Source: JAZDKP01 sp043802925 (GTDB lineage: Bacteria > Fibrobacterota > OXYB2-FULL-49-7 > JAEUSG01). Taken from it: a DNA stretch of 16,259 nucleotides. The notes beneath the pieces were generated by a model. The model was not told the origin of the DNA and made no database searches. It was given only the letters and a program-made list of their open reading frames with translations. The stretch spans positions 1-16,259 of the forward strand of contig JAZDKP010000021.1 in NCBI GenBank assembly GCA_043802925.1, read 5' to 3'. Made by a program: the position numbers and the translations under genes. How positions within the stretch are numbered: position 1 is the stretch's first letter; every line of letters starts with the position of its first letter. Below are positions 1 through 7,549 of this stretch, in pieces.

Positions 1-2759
1 ATACTGTCAACATATCCATTGACCCGCGATGAACAACACACAAATCCGTTTCCAGCCGTTAAAAAGCTGGACAACACGCCGAGAGAATCGACGGTAAACA
101 AATCCGGTGAACGGGAAAGCCACGCCACGGGTTCGTTCAGGGCAATCAGATAGCCATCCGCAAGCCGTGAAAAAACGTTCAACGTCGCGGTGTCATTCAG
201 GTGCAGTACCAGAGAATCCGGCTGTATCCGGATGCCTGAAACCGGGAGTTCCGTAAGATAGAAATTGCACCGGACCGTATCTCCTCCAGTGATATTGACA
301 TCCAATGTTTCCGGTGCAAACATAGGCTTGCTGACAATCAGTTGCGCGATCCCGGTGGTGACGGACAGGGAGACGTCGCCCTGGATGTCCGCAACCCGAC
401 TGGCAACAAAACCACCGGCACGGACAATTCTCGCGTCAGCGGCATACAAAGGAGTGCTGTCTGAGGCCTGCATAATCCTGGCCATGATCCTGCCCTTGGG
501 ACCCGCAGCCCTTGCAAAACGTGCGGTATAGGTCAACCCGTTATCGGCATTGACTGAGACAATCGTTGGGCCCGATGTCGCGCTGACGCTCATACCGGAA
601 GACAATGCCGCCACCTCCAGGGCTTCATGAACAGACACGTTAAAGGAAACCGCGGAATGGGGAGGATAGCATGCCGACAGGAAAAGAGAATCGGCCGTGG
701 ATCGGTAAAAAACCACCGCAGCGCAATCAACTGAAATATTATCAATGGAACCCGGTTTCCAGAAAACCACGCCAACGGCTTCCTGGGTGTTTGCCCGCAC
801 GCCGTGGATCGAATCGTTATTCGCCAACACATCCAAAGCGACCGTTTCAGAGAAGTCGGCCATGTCCGTCCTTGAAACCGCCGGAAAAACAGCATAGGCA
901 TACTTCTGACGCAGCGCATTCGTTCCATGATCAAACCATAGCGTATAAATGGGGGCCGAACAAACCGTTTCGGAGGCGCCGCCGGCAAGGGACGACCATG
1001 TTCCGGATTGTACGGCCTTTTTTAAAATTACCGGGGAGGTGTTTTGGAAGAAATAATATCCGATACTGTCACAATGCACCCACCGGACATTGGCGAGGGT
1101 GTCCGTCCATCCCATGGACGTTGGAAGCTCAATGCCGTCCGAATAAATGGGTGCGCTTTCACTGGAAAGCGGGGCCTGGTTTACAATTGTCTCAACACGG
1201 TTGGCGTTGGGGCAGGCAATGTCACTGCCCAAACAGACCATAATCCCGTTAAAAAAGAACCAACTTTTGAGCGCGGTCAAATCAGAGGCGTTCGCATCAA
1301 AATCCATCGCCGAGACCCCGTAGTGCCCCTGATGCAAACCGCCGACGAATGCGCGTGTGCCGTAGCTGGAATAACCGGCACCGGCCGCGCGATACTTCCT
1401 TTCAACCGTGGTCCCCGGAAGGCGGTACCAATCCAAAACAGGACGAACGTTGTTCAGATAGTATTCATCGCCTTTAACGGTGAGGTAGGTCATTCCATCC
1501 GAAAGATGCCATGATTTTTTCCCCTCATCGTTGACCAGTTCAGCGGGTATCATCCGGCTTGAATGCATCTTAACGGACATGAAATAATCAAGGCCGCGGG
1601 AAATCATATAATCCGATTCGTTGTAATGTTTGACACCATAGGGGAAAGCCGGAGGCACGGATGACGTCTTTACAGGCGTAATCATCCCTGCATATTGGCT
1701 CGAGATTCCATACGGCCAGCTTTCAAGCATCTTTTTTGCCGAAGCCGTCAGCGTGTCCCGGTAAGCACCGGGAATCGCAGACATCATAAGCAGCGCATAA
1801 AAAGCTTCACTCGCATACGTACTGTAGGATCGTACAATCGACCGGCCCCGGACCGACGGGTCCCAGCAGTTTCCATAAACGGCCCAGCGCGTTCCATTAA
1901 GAATATACTTGAAGAATGTTTCGCTGTTCGTCGCGGGTACTTCGTACGGGGTGCCATGGACAAAAAGAAAATACCGCGCGACATCCACTGCAAAAGAACC
2001 GCCGTAATGTCCTGTCTGAAGCTGCGCCCCATGCTGGTGAAAGGAGAAATCCGGTTTTATCCCTTCTCCGGAAGTTCCCGTGGCCGGGTGGGTGATGCAC
2101 ACGGAGGCAAGGTTTGTACGGACCGTCCCCAGACGAAGCGTATTATGGGTGATGAGGGCATAGTGAAGATGGTTCATGGACTCCCATACAAGATTTGCCC
2201 CCGTACCCACGGGCGCCCCATTGATCAGATAATTCAAGGTTGCGAGCGAGGTATTAAAAACCGAAGAATCGATATGCCCCTGGACGAGTAAAAGAATCGG
2301 GGAAAGATAATTGGGGAGTCCAATGGTATACCACCACCAATGGCTTTTCGTGACCCCCTCATAAACATAGGACTGAACATAGGTCAACGCATCCGCTATC
2401 TTTCTTAAAAGCGTGTCCTGCCGGTACAATGGGATGCCTTCAGTGAAATACGCCTGCGCCATTGTCAGGATGCGTCCATAATGCGCGGGAGGCAGCCCCC
2501 AGCTCGACACCGGCACCTCATGATAATCCACATCGCTCCAGCTTCCGTTGGGAAGACACGTTGACAATGCCGTTTCCGCGCTGGAATCAAGCGAAGAAAG
2601 GGAAGCGGCCACCCTGGCGTCGGCCCGGTTCGCACCTTCGGCAGTATAGAATGCGATGACCTGTTTCCGGACGGTGTCGATGTCTGCGGCATAGAGCGTA
2701 ACCGGACAGAAAACCTGAAACGCCACGGCCGTAAGGATGGCGCTGAGGAATGTTTTCAT
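1..2759 (-). CDS. Secreted polysaccharide lyase family 8 (hyaluronate/chondroitin AC/xanthan lyase type), 3' end beyond window
   Basis: The reading frame is open for 919 codons and leaves the window without a stop, so the C-terminus is missing. It starts MKTFLSAILTAVAFQ, a Sec signal peptide with likely cleavage near LYA-AD (about residue 24), so the enzyme should be exported. An alpha/alpha-toroid region holds WWWYTIGLP, Asn196 (MNHLHYAL), His243 (FHQHG), Tyr252 (GHYGG), Arg306 and Arg310. The His-Tyr spacing of 9 and the His-Arg spacings of 63 and 67 equal those of Pedobacter chondroitinase AC (His225, Tyr234, Arg288, Arg292). From about 379 a PL8 beta-sandwich follows (WHLSDGMTYL, GDEYYLNNVRPVLDWYRLPG), then a Lyase_8_C-like part. 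Residues about 755-838 resemble a carboxypeptidase-regulatory-like domain, and 841 onward a Big_2/Ig-like domain. PL8 enzymes cleave uronate-containing polymers by beta-elimination; whether the substrate is hyaluronan, chondroitin or xanthan cannot be told. The ATG overlaps the TGA of the upstream oxidoreductase gene (ATGA), so translation is probably coupled. Confidence 0.9.
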   Translation of the reverse strand, partial: MKTFLSAILTAVAFQVFCPVTLYAADIDTVRKQVIAFYTAEGANRADARVAASLSSLDSSAETALSTCLPNGSWSDVDYHEVPVSSWGLPPAHYGRILTMAQAYFTEGIPLYRQDTLLRKIADALTYVQSYVYEGVTKSHWWWYTIGLPNYLSPILLLVQGHIDSSVFNTSLATLNYLINGAPVGTGANLVWESMNHLHYALITHNTLRLGTVRTNLASVCITHPATGTSGEGIKPDFSFHQHGAQLQTGHYGGSFAVDVARYFLFVHGTPYEVPATNSETFFKYILNGTRWAVYGNCWDPSVRGRSIVRSYSTYASEAFYALLMMSAIPGAYRDTLTASAKKMLESWPYGISSQYAGMITPVKTSSVPPAFPYGVKHYNESDYMISRGLDYFMSVKMHSSRMIPAELVNDEGKKSWHLSDGMTYLTVKGDEYYLNNVRPVLDWYRLPGTTVERKYRAAGAGYSSYGTRAFVGGLHQGHYGVSAMDFDANASDLTALKSWFFFNGIMVCLGSDIACPNANRVETIVNQAPLSSESAPIYSDGIELPTSMGWTDTLANVRWVHCDSIGYYFFQNTSPVILKKAVQSGTWSSLAGGASETVCSAPIYTLWFDHGTNALRQKYAYAVFPAVSRTDMADFSETVALDVLANNDSIHGVRANTQEAVGVVFWKPGSIDNISVDCAAVVFYRSTADSLFLSACYPPHSAVSFNVSVHEALEVAALSSGMSVSATSGPTIVSVNADNGLTYTARFARAAGPKGRIMARIMQASDSTPLYAADARIVRAGGFVASRVADIQGDVSLSVTTGIAQLIVSKPMFAPETLDVNITGGDTVRCNFYLTELPVSGIRIQPDSLVLHLNDTATLNVFSRLADGYLIALNEPVAWLSRSPDLFTVDSLGVLSSFLTAGNGFVCCSSRVNGYVDS

Positions 2760-3961
2760 ACAAGCACCCGATGCTGTTTTTCCGCGCTGCCGCTTTCCGG
2801 CGCACACGGATCGATGCTCAGCGCCTTCCAGCGCGGCGAAAGGTCTACCATGCGGCCTTCGTTCCTGGACTCGTCGATGGACAGGCAAATCACGGCCGAG
2901 GAAACGCCGCCCGTCACCGGGGTCAGCGAGGGCGCGCCTTCGGTCATCATTTTCACGAAATAGTCGATCAGCACTTCATCGCCGCCCCCGTGGCCTCCGG
3001 GGGTGTCCAGCATGTCCAGGACCTCCACCCGGGTGTTGAAGCCGATGCGCGTAAACTCGATTTTTCCGGTGATGCAGTCCGCGCGCAGCGCGCCTTCGGT
3101 GCCCAACAGATACATCCGGCGTTCCAGGATGCCGGCGTTCGTGTTAGTATGGAAGGTGGCGCGCACGCCGTTGGCATACTGCAAAATGGCCACCTGGTTG
3201 TCGACGATGTCGTTGTCCCCGGAAAAGGGGTGCGCATTGCCGCCAATGTTGTTCCAGTTGCAATAGGCCCGCTTGCCGTTGACGTCCATGCCGATACGGT
3301 CCATTTGGCCGGCGTTTTCCGGCCGGAAAAAGTCGTTGCCGCCGAACGAGGCCACGGAAACCGGCAGCGCCCCTACCATCCAGTTGGCCAGGTCCATGTC
3401 GTGGCAGCATTTTTCCAGCAGATGGCCGCCCGAATTGACGGTCCTGCGCCGCCAGTCGCGCATGATGTGCCCGCCGTGATTGAACCCGATGGTTTCGTTG
3501 AACTCAAAGCTGACAAGTTTCCCGATAATACCGGAATCGAGGAGTTCGCGGATTTTGCGGTAAAGCGGCGAATAACGGAGCGTAAAACTCATCATGATGC
3601 GGCGATCCGAGGCGCGGGCCATCTTTAAAATGGCGGCCACGTCCTCCTGCGTGGTGGCAAGCGGCTTTTCGCAGAAAATGTTGAGGCCCTGTTTGAGCGC
3701 GGCCTCGATATGGCGGCGGTGGTGGACGTTCCAGGAGCCGATCATCACCCATTCCATGCCCGGATGGGAAAAAAATGCGGCGTCGTCATCAAAGAGGGCC
3801 AGGTCCGGATTATAGTCCCGGCGGAAGCCTTCGCGCTGTTCCGGCAACGGATCGCACGCGGCGACCAGCTTGACATCCGGGGTCTTGGACAGCAACATTT
3901 TAAGCAGGTGCCGGGTACGGTTGCCGCAGCCGATAACGCCAAGGGAAACGGGATGTGCCAT
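2756..3961 (-). CDS. Gfo/Idh/MocA family NAD(P)-dependent sugar oxidoreductase
   Basis: This 401-residue protein has the two-domain plan of Gfo/Idh/MocA dehydrogenases. The N-terminal Rossmann fold has the nucleotide loop GVIGCGNRT (residues 8-16), then the family signature CEKPLAT with Lys99. The C-terminal alpha/beta domain carries GGHLLEKCCHDMDL, where His187 sits at the usual catalytic histidine position. It has no signal peptide and should be cytoplasmic. Family members oxidise, reduce or epimerise sugars and sugar acids with NAD(P); the exact substrate cannot be read from the sequence. It is the first gene of a two-gene operon, and its TGA overlaps the ATG of the PL8 lyase by the ATGA arrangement. 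A role in processing a lyase product is therefore an inference from context. A purine-rich AAAGGGGG just upstream of the ATG can act as ribosome binding site. Confidence 0.9.
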   Translation of the reverse strand: MAHPVSLGVIGCGNRTRHLLKMLLSKTPDVKLVAACDPLPEQREGFRRDYNPDLALFDDDAAFFSHPGMEWVMIGSWNVHHRRHIEAALKQGLNIFCEKPLATTQEDVAAILKMARASDRRIMMSFTLRYSPLYRKIRELLDSGIIGKLVSFEFNETIGFNHGGHIMRDWRRRTVNSGGHLLEKCCHDMDLANWMVGALPVSVASFGGNDFFRPENAGQMDRIGMDVNGKRAYCNWNNIGGNAHPFSGDNDIVDNQVAILQYANGVRATFHTNTNAGILERRMYLLGTEGALRADCITGKIEFTRIGFNTRVEVLDMLDTPGGHGGGDEVLIDYFVKMMTEGAPSLTPVTGGVSSAVICLSIDESRNEGRMVDLSPRWKALSIDPCAPESGSAEKQHRVLV

Positions 3962-3990
3962 GAGGCCCCCTTTCTTTTTTATTTACGGGT

Positions 3991-4019
3991 GTTAAAATGC
4001 TATTGTAAATATAGTGCAA
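3991..4019 (-). promoter_or_regulatory. Candidate sigma70 promoter for the oxidoreductase-lyase operon
   Basis: Read on the minus strand, TTGCAC (4019-4014) is followed after 17 bases by TTTAAC (3996-3991), about 30 bases upstream of the oxidoreductase ATG at 3961. The -35 is good and the -10 is weak, as expected for an activator-dependent promoter. It overlaps the candidate promoter of the divergent AraC gene. This is pattern matching only. Confidence 0.4.
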
Positions 4020-4030
4020 TCTTTTATATT
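4003..4030 (+). promoter_or_regulatory. Candidate sigma70 promoter for the AraC-family gene
   Basis: TTGTAA (4003-4008), a 16-base spacer and TATATT (4025-4030) lie just upstream of the ATG at 4045. A second AT-rich box, TATAAT at 4039-4044, touches the start codon and is too close unless the message is leaderless. No clear Shine-Dalgarno sequence precedes this gene. The region is only 83 bp and shared with the divergent operon, so the regulator probably acts here on both promoters. Confidence 0.35.
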
Positions 4031-4044
4031 AACATATATATAAT

Positions 4045-4929
4045 ATGGCTGATTTTTTAATAAAAGCGATTGCCTCAGAACTGGCCAGCCTTAAACACCT
4101 CGGGCTGCCTTCCAATTTTTACCTGGGTACACGTCCCCTGTCGTTTGATGTACCGGTCAATGTTCTCATCTGGCTGCGTGAAAAGGAGGACCGCGCCAGC
4201 CTGGATTCCTTCCATTACCGCCATATCCTGTGTTTCAATATCAGCAGCCCGGGCCAGGCCATTGTGGACCATCGCATACACGATTTCAGGCCGGGGCATG
4301 GGCTCTTGATTTTTCCCTTCCAGTTCCACCATTTTATCACGCCCGCCAACACCCTTCGTCAGTGGATATATATCGGGTTTGAAATGAAAAACTCTAAATT
4401 CCTTGAACCCTATAAAAACAAATCTTTCGCTCTGACACCCTGCATGACGGAACCCCTGACGCGCCTCCTCCGCGCTTATGTCCAGGAGGCCAAAGGAAAA
4501 AGAACGCAAAACCGGACACCGCTTTTCCTGGCGCTATTACTGAATGAGATGGGGGGTTCGCGGAACATTGACTCTGCGGTCAAAACAACGGGAACGTTGC
4601 CGTCCCTCCAAGAAACGCTCTCGGCCAGGGTCCAGCGCTATGTCCATACGCACCTGAACGAGAACATCCGCATCAACGGCATTGCGCATTATATGGGTAT
4701 GTCAGCAAGCCGCCTGCGCGCCCGCTACCGGCAGGAATTGGGTATTAGCCTGGGCCGGACCCTGCAGGCCATGCGCTTCACCCGCTCCCAAGAATTGCTG
4801 ACCGTGTCCACAATGAATGTTTCGGAAATCGCCGACGCTTGCGGTTATGAATCCGTTTACGCGTTCAGCCTGGCGTTTAAAAAGAAATACGGTGTTTCCC
4901 CGTTGAATTTCCGTAAGCAACTGCGATAA
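4045..4929 (+). CDS. AraC/XylS-family transcriptional regulator
   Basis: The protein has 294 residues. Residues 192-294 form the AraC-type DNA-binding domain with two helix-turn-helix units: IAHYMGMSASRLRARYRQE for the first, and the classical signature IADACGYESVYAFSLAFKKK ending YGVSPLNFRK for the second (about 262-291). The N-terminal 150 or so residues look like an AraC_binding cupin-type sensor (for example DFRPGHGLLIFPFQFHHF), which in the family binds a sugar or related inducer. It is transcribed divergently from the oxidoreductase-lyase operon, a layout typical of a local activator, so control of that operon is a reasonable inference; the ligand is unknown. It ends 21 bases from the convergent atpC stop. 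The start is uncertain because no ribosome binding site is seen, but the family length fits. Confidence 0.9.
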   Translation: MADFLIKAIASELASLKHLGLPSNFYLGTRPLSFDVPVNVLIWLREKEDRASLDSFHYRHILCFNISSPGQAIVDHRIHDFRPGHGLLIFPFQFHHFITPANTLRQWIYIGFEMKNSKFLEPYKNKSFALTPCMTEPLTRLLRAYVQEAKGKRTQNRTPLFLALLLNEMGGSRNIDSAVKTTGTLPSLQETLSARVQRYVHTHLNENIRINGIAHYMGMSASRLRARYRQELGISLGRTLQAMRFTRSQELLTVSTMNVSEIADACGYESVYAFSLAFKKKYGVSPLNFRKQLR

Positions 4930-4942
4930 AATGATATTTTAT
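4926..4942. terminator. AT-only inverted repeat between convergent genes, possible weak bidirectional terminator
   Basis: ATAAAAT (4926-4932) and ATTTTAT (4936-4942) form a perfect 7-bp stem with a 3-base loop. It sits exactly between the convergent stop codons of the AraC gene and atpC. The stem has no G-C pairs, so it is weak by itself. The position suggests a termination role but the sequence does not prove it. Confidence 0.3.
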
Positions 4943-4950
4943 GGTTCGTT

Positions 4951-5217
4951 TTATTTCTTGACCGCGTGTTCGGACGCGCTGTCGGCCAGCACGATGACGC
5001 GGTTATTATCAACCTCAATAAAGCCGCCCGACAGGTCGAAGATGACCTGTTCGGTGTCGGTGAGATCAAGCCGCAGCGGGCCGGGCATGAGCGTGGTCAT
5101 AAAAGGAGCGTGGCCGGTGAGTATGCCGAAGGAACCCTCGGTCCCGAGCGCGACCAGGTGCCTGGACTGGCCTTTGAATATCCGTTTTTCCGGTGAGTAA
5201 ATTTCGACGTCAAACAC
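4951..5217 (-). CDS. atpC: F1Fo ATP synthase epsilon subunit, short form
   Basis: The 88-residue product is the N-terminal beta-sandwich of epsilon (EIYSPEKRIFKGQ, GSFGILTGHAPFMTTL, then GGFIEVDNNRVIVLAD). It belongs to the central rotor stalk and links gamma to the c-ring. The usual bacterial protein is roughly 130-140 residues; here the protein stops right after the sandwich, so the C-terminal two-helix hairpin that inhibits ATP hydrolysis in E. coli and Bacillus is absent. The start is GTG at 5217, preceded by the ribosome binding site AAGAAAGGTC, and lies 17 bases after the atpD stop. It is the last gene of the operon. Epsilon subunits of similar length occur in Chlorobi/Bacteroidota, so this is probably lineage-typical and not damage. 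Confidence 0.93.
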   Translation of the reverse strand: MFDVEIYSPEKRIFKGQSRHLVALGTEGSFGILTGHAPFMTTLMPGPLRLDLTDTEQVIFDLSGGFIEVDNNRVIVLADSASEHAVKK

Positions 5218-5234
5218 GTTGACCTTTCTTTTGG

Positions 5235-6644
5235 TTACAGCATTTTGGCGCGTTCGCGCGCTTCTTCGATGGTGCCCACCATATAAAACGCCTGTTCGGG
5301 CAGATCGTCGTGTTTACCGTCCAGGATTTCGCGGAATGAACGGATGGTGTCCTTGAGCGGCACATAACGGCCCGGCATGTTCGTGAACTGTTCGGCCACA
5401 AAAAATGGCTGCGACAGGAATTTCTGAACCTTACGGGCACGCTCCACGGTTTTTCGGTCCTCTTCGGAAAGCTCGTCCATGCCCAGGATGGCGATGATAT
5501 CCTGCAGGTCCTTGTACTTCTGGAGGATTTCCTGGACGCCGCGCGCCACTTCGTAGTGTTCCTTGCCCACAATGTCGGGCTGCAGCGCGCGGGAGGTAGA
5601 GCCCAGCGGGTCCACGGCCGGATAAATGCCGATTTCAACAAGGGAACGTTCGAGATTGGTGGTGGCGTCAAGATGCGCAAAAGCCGTGGCCGGCGCGGGG
5701 TCGGTATAGTCGTCCGCAGGAACGTAAATGGCCTGGACCGAAGTGATGGAACCCTTGCTCGTGGAGGTGATGCGCTCCTGGAGTTCACCCATTTCGGTGG
5801 CCAGCGTGGGCTGGTAACCCACGGCGCTGGGGATACGGCCCAAAAGGGCCGAGACTTCGGAACCGGCCTGCGTGAAACGGAAGATATTGTCAATAAACAA
5901 CAGCACGTCCTGTCCCTCTTCGTCACGGAAGTATTCGGCCACGGTAAGAGCGGACAACGCCACGCGCGCGCGGGCTCCCGGGGGCTCATTCATCTGGCCG
6001 TACACCAGCGCGGTCTTGCTGATGACGCCCGACTCCTTCATTTCACCGAAAAGGGCCGTGCCCTCACGGGTGCGCTCGCCCACACCCCCGAACACGGAGT
6101 AACCGCCGTGTTCCTTGGCAATGTTGTGGATGAGCTCCATGATGACCACGGTCTTGCCCACCCCGGCGCCGCCGAAGAGGCCGACCTTGCCGCCCTTGAC
6201 ATAGGGCTCAAGGAGGTCAATGACCTTGATGCCGGTCTCCAGGATTTCCGTCTTGGTGCTCTGGTCTTTGAAAGCGGGCGCGGGCCGGTGGATGGGGTAA
6301 CGTTTTTTAGTGGTAATCGGCCCCGCCTCGTCCACGGGTTCACCGATGACGTTCATGATGCGGCCGAGGACCTCGGGGCCCACGGGAACGGAAATGGCCA
6401 TGCCCGTGTTCAGGACAGGCAGCCCGCGCTTGAGGCCGTCCGTGGAATCCATGGCAATGGTGCGCACGTTGTTTTCGCCAAGATGCTGCGCCACTTCCAG
6501 CACCAGGTTCCACTCCGCCTTATTGATGGAAGGATTGGTGGCCTTGAGCGCTGACTGGATGGGAGGAAGTTGTCCCTCGGGAAACTCCACGTCCACCACC
6601 GCGCCCATAATCTGCGAGATTTTTCCGTTTTGCAGCTCGGCCAT
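5235..6644 (-). CDS. atpD: F1Fo ATP synthase beta subunit (catalytic)
   Basis: The 469-residue protein is the catalytic subunit of the F1 head. It shows the N-terminal beta-barrel (GKISQIMGAVVDVEFPEG), the Walker A loop GGAGVGKT (158-165), the catalytic glutamate Glu190 in VGERTREG, the Walker B-containing segment DVLLFIDNIFRFTQAGSEVS, and the DELSEED loop (390-396) that pushes on gamma. Length and motifs are fully standard. It lies 41 bases after atpG and 17 bases before atpC, with a modest AAAGGAT ribosome binding site. A second long reading frame inside it (5210-5989, minus) is a shadow of its codon use. Confidence 0.98.
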   Translation of the reverse strand: MAELQNGKISQIMGAVVDVEFPEGQLPPIQSALKATNPSINKAEWNLVLEVAQHLGENNVRTIAMDSTDGLKRGLPVLNTGMAISVPVGPEVLGRIMNVIGEPVDEAGPITTKKRYPIHRPAPAFKDQSTKTEILETGIKVIDLLEPYVKGGKVGLFGGAGVGKTVVIMELIHNIAKEHGGYSVFGGVGERTREGTALFGEMKESGVISKTALVYGQMNEPPGARARVALSALTVAEYFRDEEGQDVLLFIDNIFRFTQAGSEVSALLGRIPSAVGYQPTLATEMGELQERITSTSKGSITSVQAIYVPADDYTDPAPATAFAHLDATTNLERSLVEIGIYPAVDPLGSTSRALQPDIVGKEHYEVARGVQEILQKYKDLQDIIAILGMDELSEEDRKTVERARKVQKFLSQPFFVAEQFTNMPGRYVPLKDTIRSFREILDGKHDDLPEQAFYMVGTIEEARERAKML

Positions 6645-6685
6645 AATATTGATCCTTTCTATTATTTCTTTTTTCGAATCTTAAA

Positions 6686-7546
6686 TCACAGGGACTCCGC
6701 GCCCGACACAATCTCCACCAGCTCTTTGGTGATGGCCGCCTGGCGCATTTTATTCCGCTGAAGCGTGTATTTATCAATCAGGTCGCCGCAGTTATTGGTG
6801 GCCGAATCCATGGCCGTCATTCGCGCGGCCTGCTCGGCCGTGGCCGAAATGAGCAGGGTACGGTAGATGAAGAACTTGACCGTGCGCAGGGCGAAGGCGT
6901 CCAGAATTTCCTTGGCCGACGGCTCAAAGATGAAATCCTTGTGCTGAACCGTCTTTCCCGTCTTTTCAGGGTCAAACGGAAGCAGCTTTTTGATGGTAGG
7001 GACCTGGGAGATGGCTGACTTGAAATCGTTATACACCAGATACACTTCGTCGAGTTGGTTCCGGAGGAACTGGTCGATGAGCGCGCTCCCTATCTTTTCA
7101 GCGGCCGCATAATTGGGCGCATTGATGACCCCGGCATGGTGTTCCTGCACGGGACAGCCTTTTTTGCGGAAAAAATCAAAACCCCGTTTGCCGAAGAAAC
7201 TCACAGTGTACGCGATGTCCTTTCCCTTGAGTTCCTTGCACAGCGCCACCGCCTTTTTAATGGCATAGGCATTGAATCCCGCGCAAAGGCCACGGTCCGA
7301 GGTGAAAACAAGAACGTGTACGTTTTTAACCACCAGGTGTGGTTTGTAAAGCGGGTGGCTGACGGATTGCCCCCCGGCCAAACGCTGGATGAACTCGTTC
7401 AGCTCCTGCTCGTAGAGCCGGGTCTGGGCCATGGCCTCCTGCGTTTTGCGCAGCTTGGTGGCCGATATCATCTTCATGGCCCGGGTGATTTTCCGGGTGT
7501 TCTTGAGAGACGCTATCTTTTTATTGATAATCTTGCTGCTGGGCAT
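6686..7546 (-). CDS. atpG: F1Fo ATP synthase gamma subunit
   Basis: The 286-residue product has both family ends: the N-terminal helix (INKKIASLKNTRKITRAMKM) and the C-terminal helix (DKYTLQRNKMRQAAITKEL followed by VEIVSGAESL), which together form the coiled-coil shaft inside the alpha3beta3 head. The middle Rossmann-like part includes TSDRGLCAGFN, the usual gamma signature. It has no membrane segment and acts as the rotor in the cytoplasmic F1 part. Its ATG is only 3 bases after the atpA stop, so translation is likely coupled. Confidence 0.97.
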   Translation of the reverse strand: MPSSKIINKKIASLKNTRKITRAMKMISATKLRKTQEAMAQTRLYEQELNEFIQRLAGGQSVSHPLYKPHLVVKNVHVLVFTSDRGLCAGFNAYAIKKAVALCKELKGKDIAYTVSFFGKRGFDFFRKKGCPVQEHHAGVINAPNYAAAEKIGSALIDQFLRNQLDEVYLVYNDFKSAISQVPTIKKLLPFDPEKTGKTVQHKDFIFEPSAKEILDAFALRTVKFFIYRTLLISATAEQAARMTAMDSATNNCGDLIDKYTLQRNKMRQAAITKELVEIVSGAESL

Positions 7547-7549
7547 GGC

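Noticed and set aside
671..2291. Several plus-strand frames (671-1243, 1044-1514, 1695-2291) in the left region.
   Set aside because: All lie within the uninterrupted minus-strand PL8 lyase frame, which has a signal peptide and catalytic motifs.
2750..3628. A 292-codon plus-strand frame opposite the Gfo/Idh oxidoreductase.
   Set aside because: The minus strand encodes a full Gfo/Idh protein with GCGNRT and EKP motifs; the opposite frame is a shadow.
5556..6554. A 332-codon plus-strand frame opposite atpD.
   Set aside because: Antisense shadow of a highly conserved gene; no motif, no ribosome binding site.
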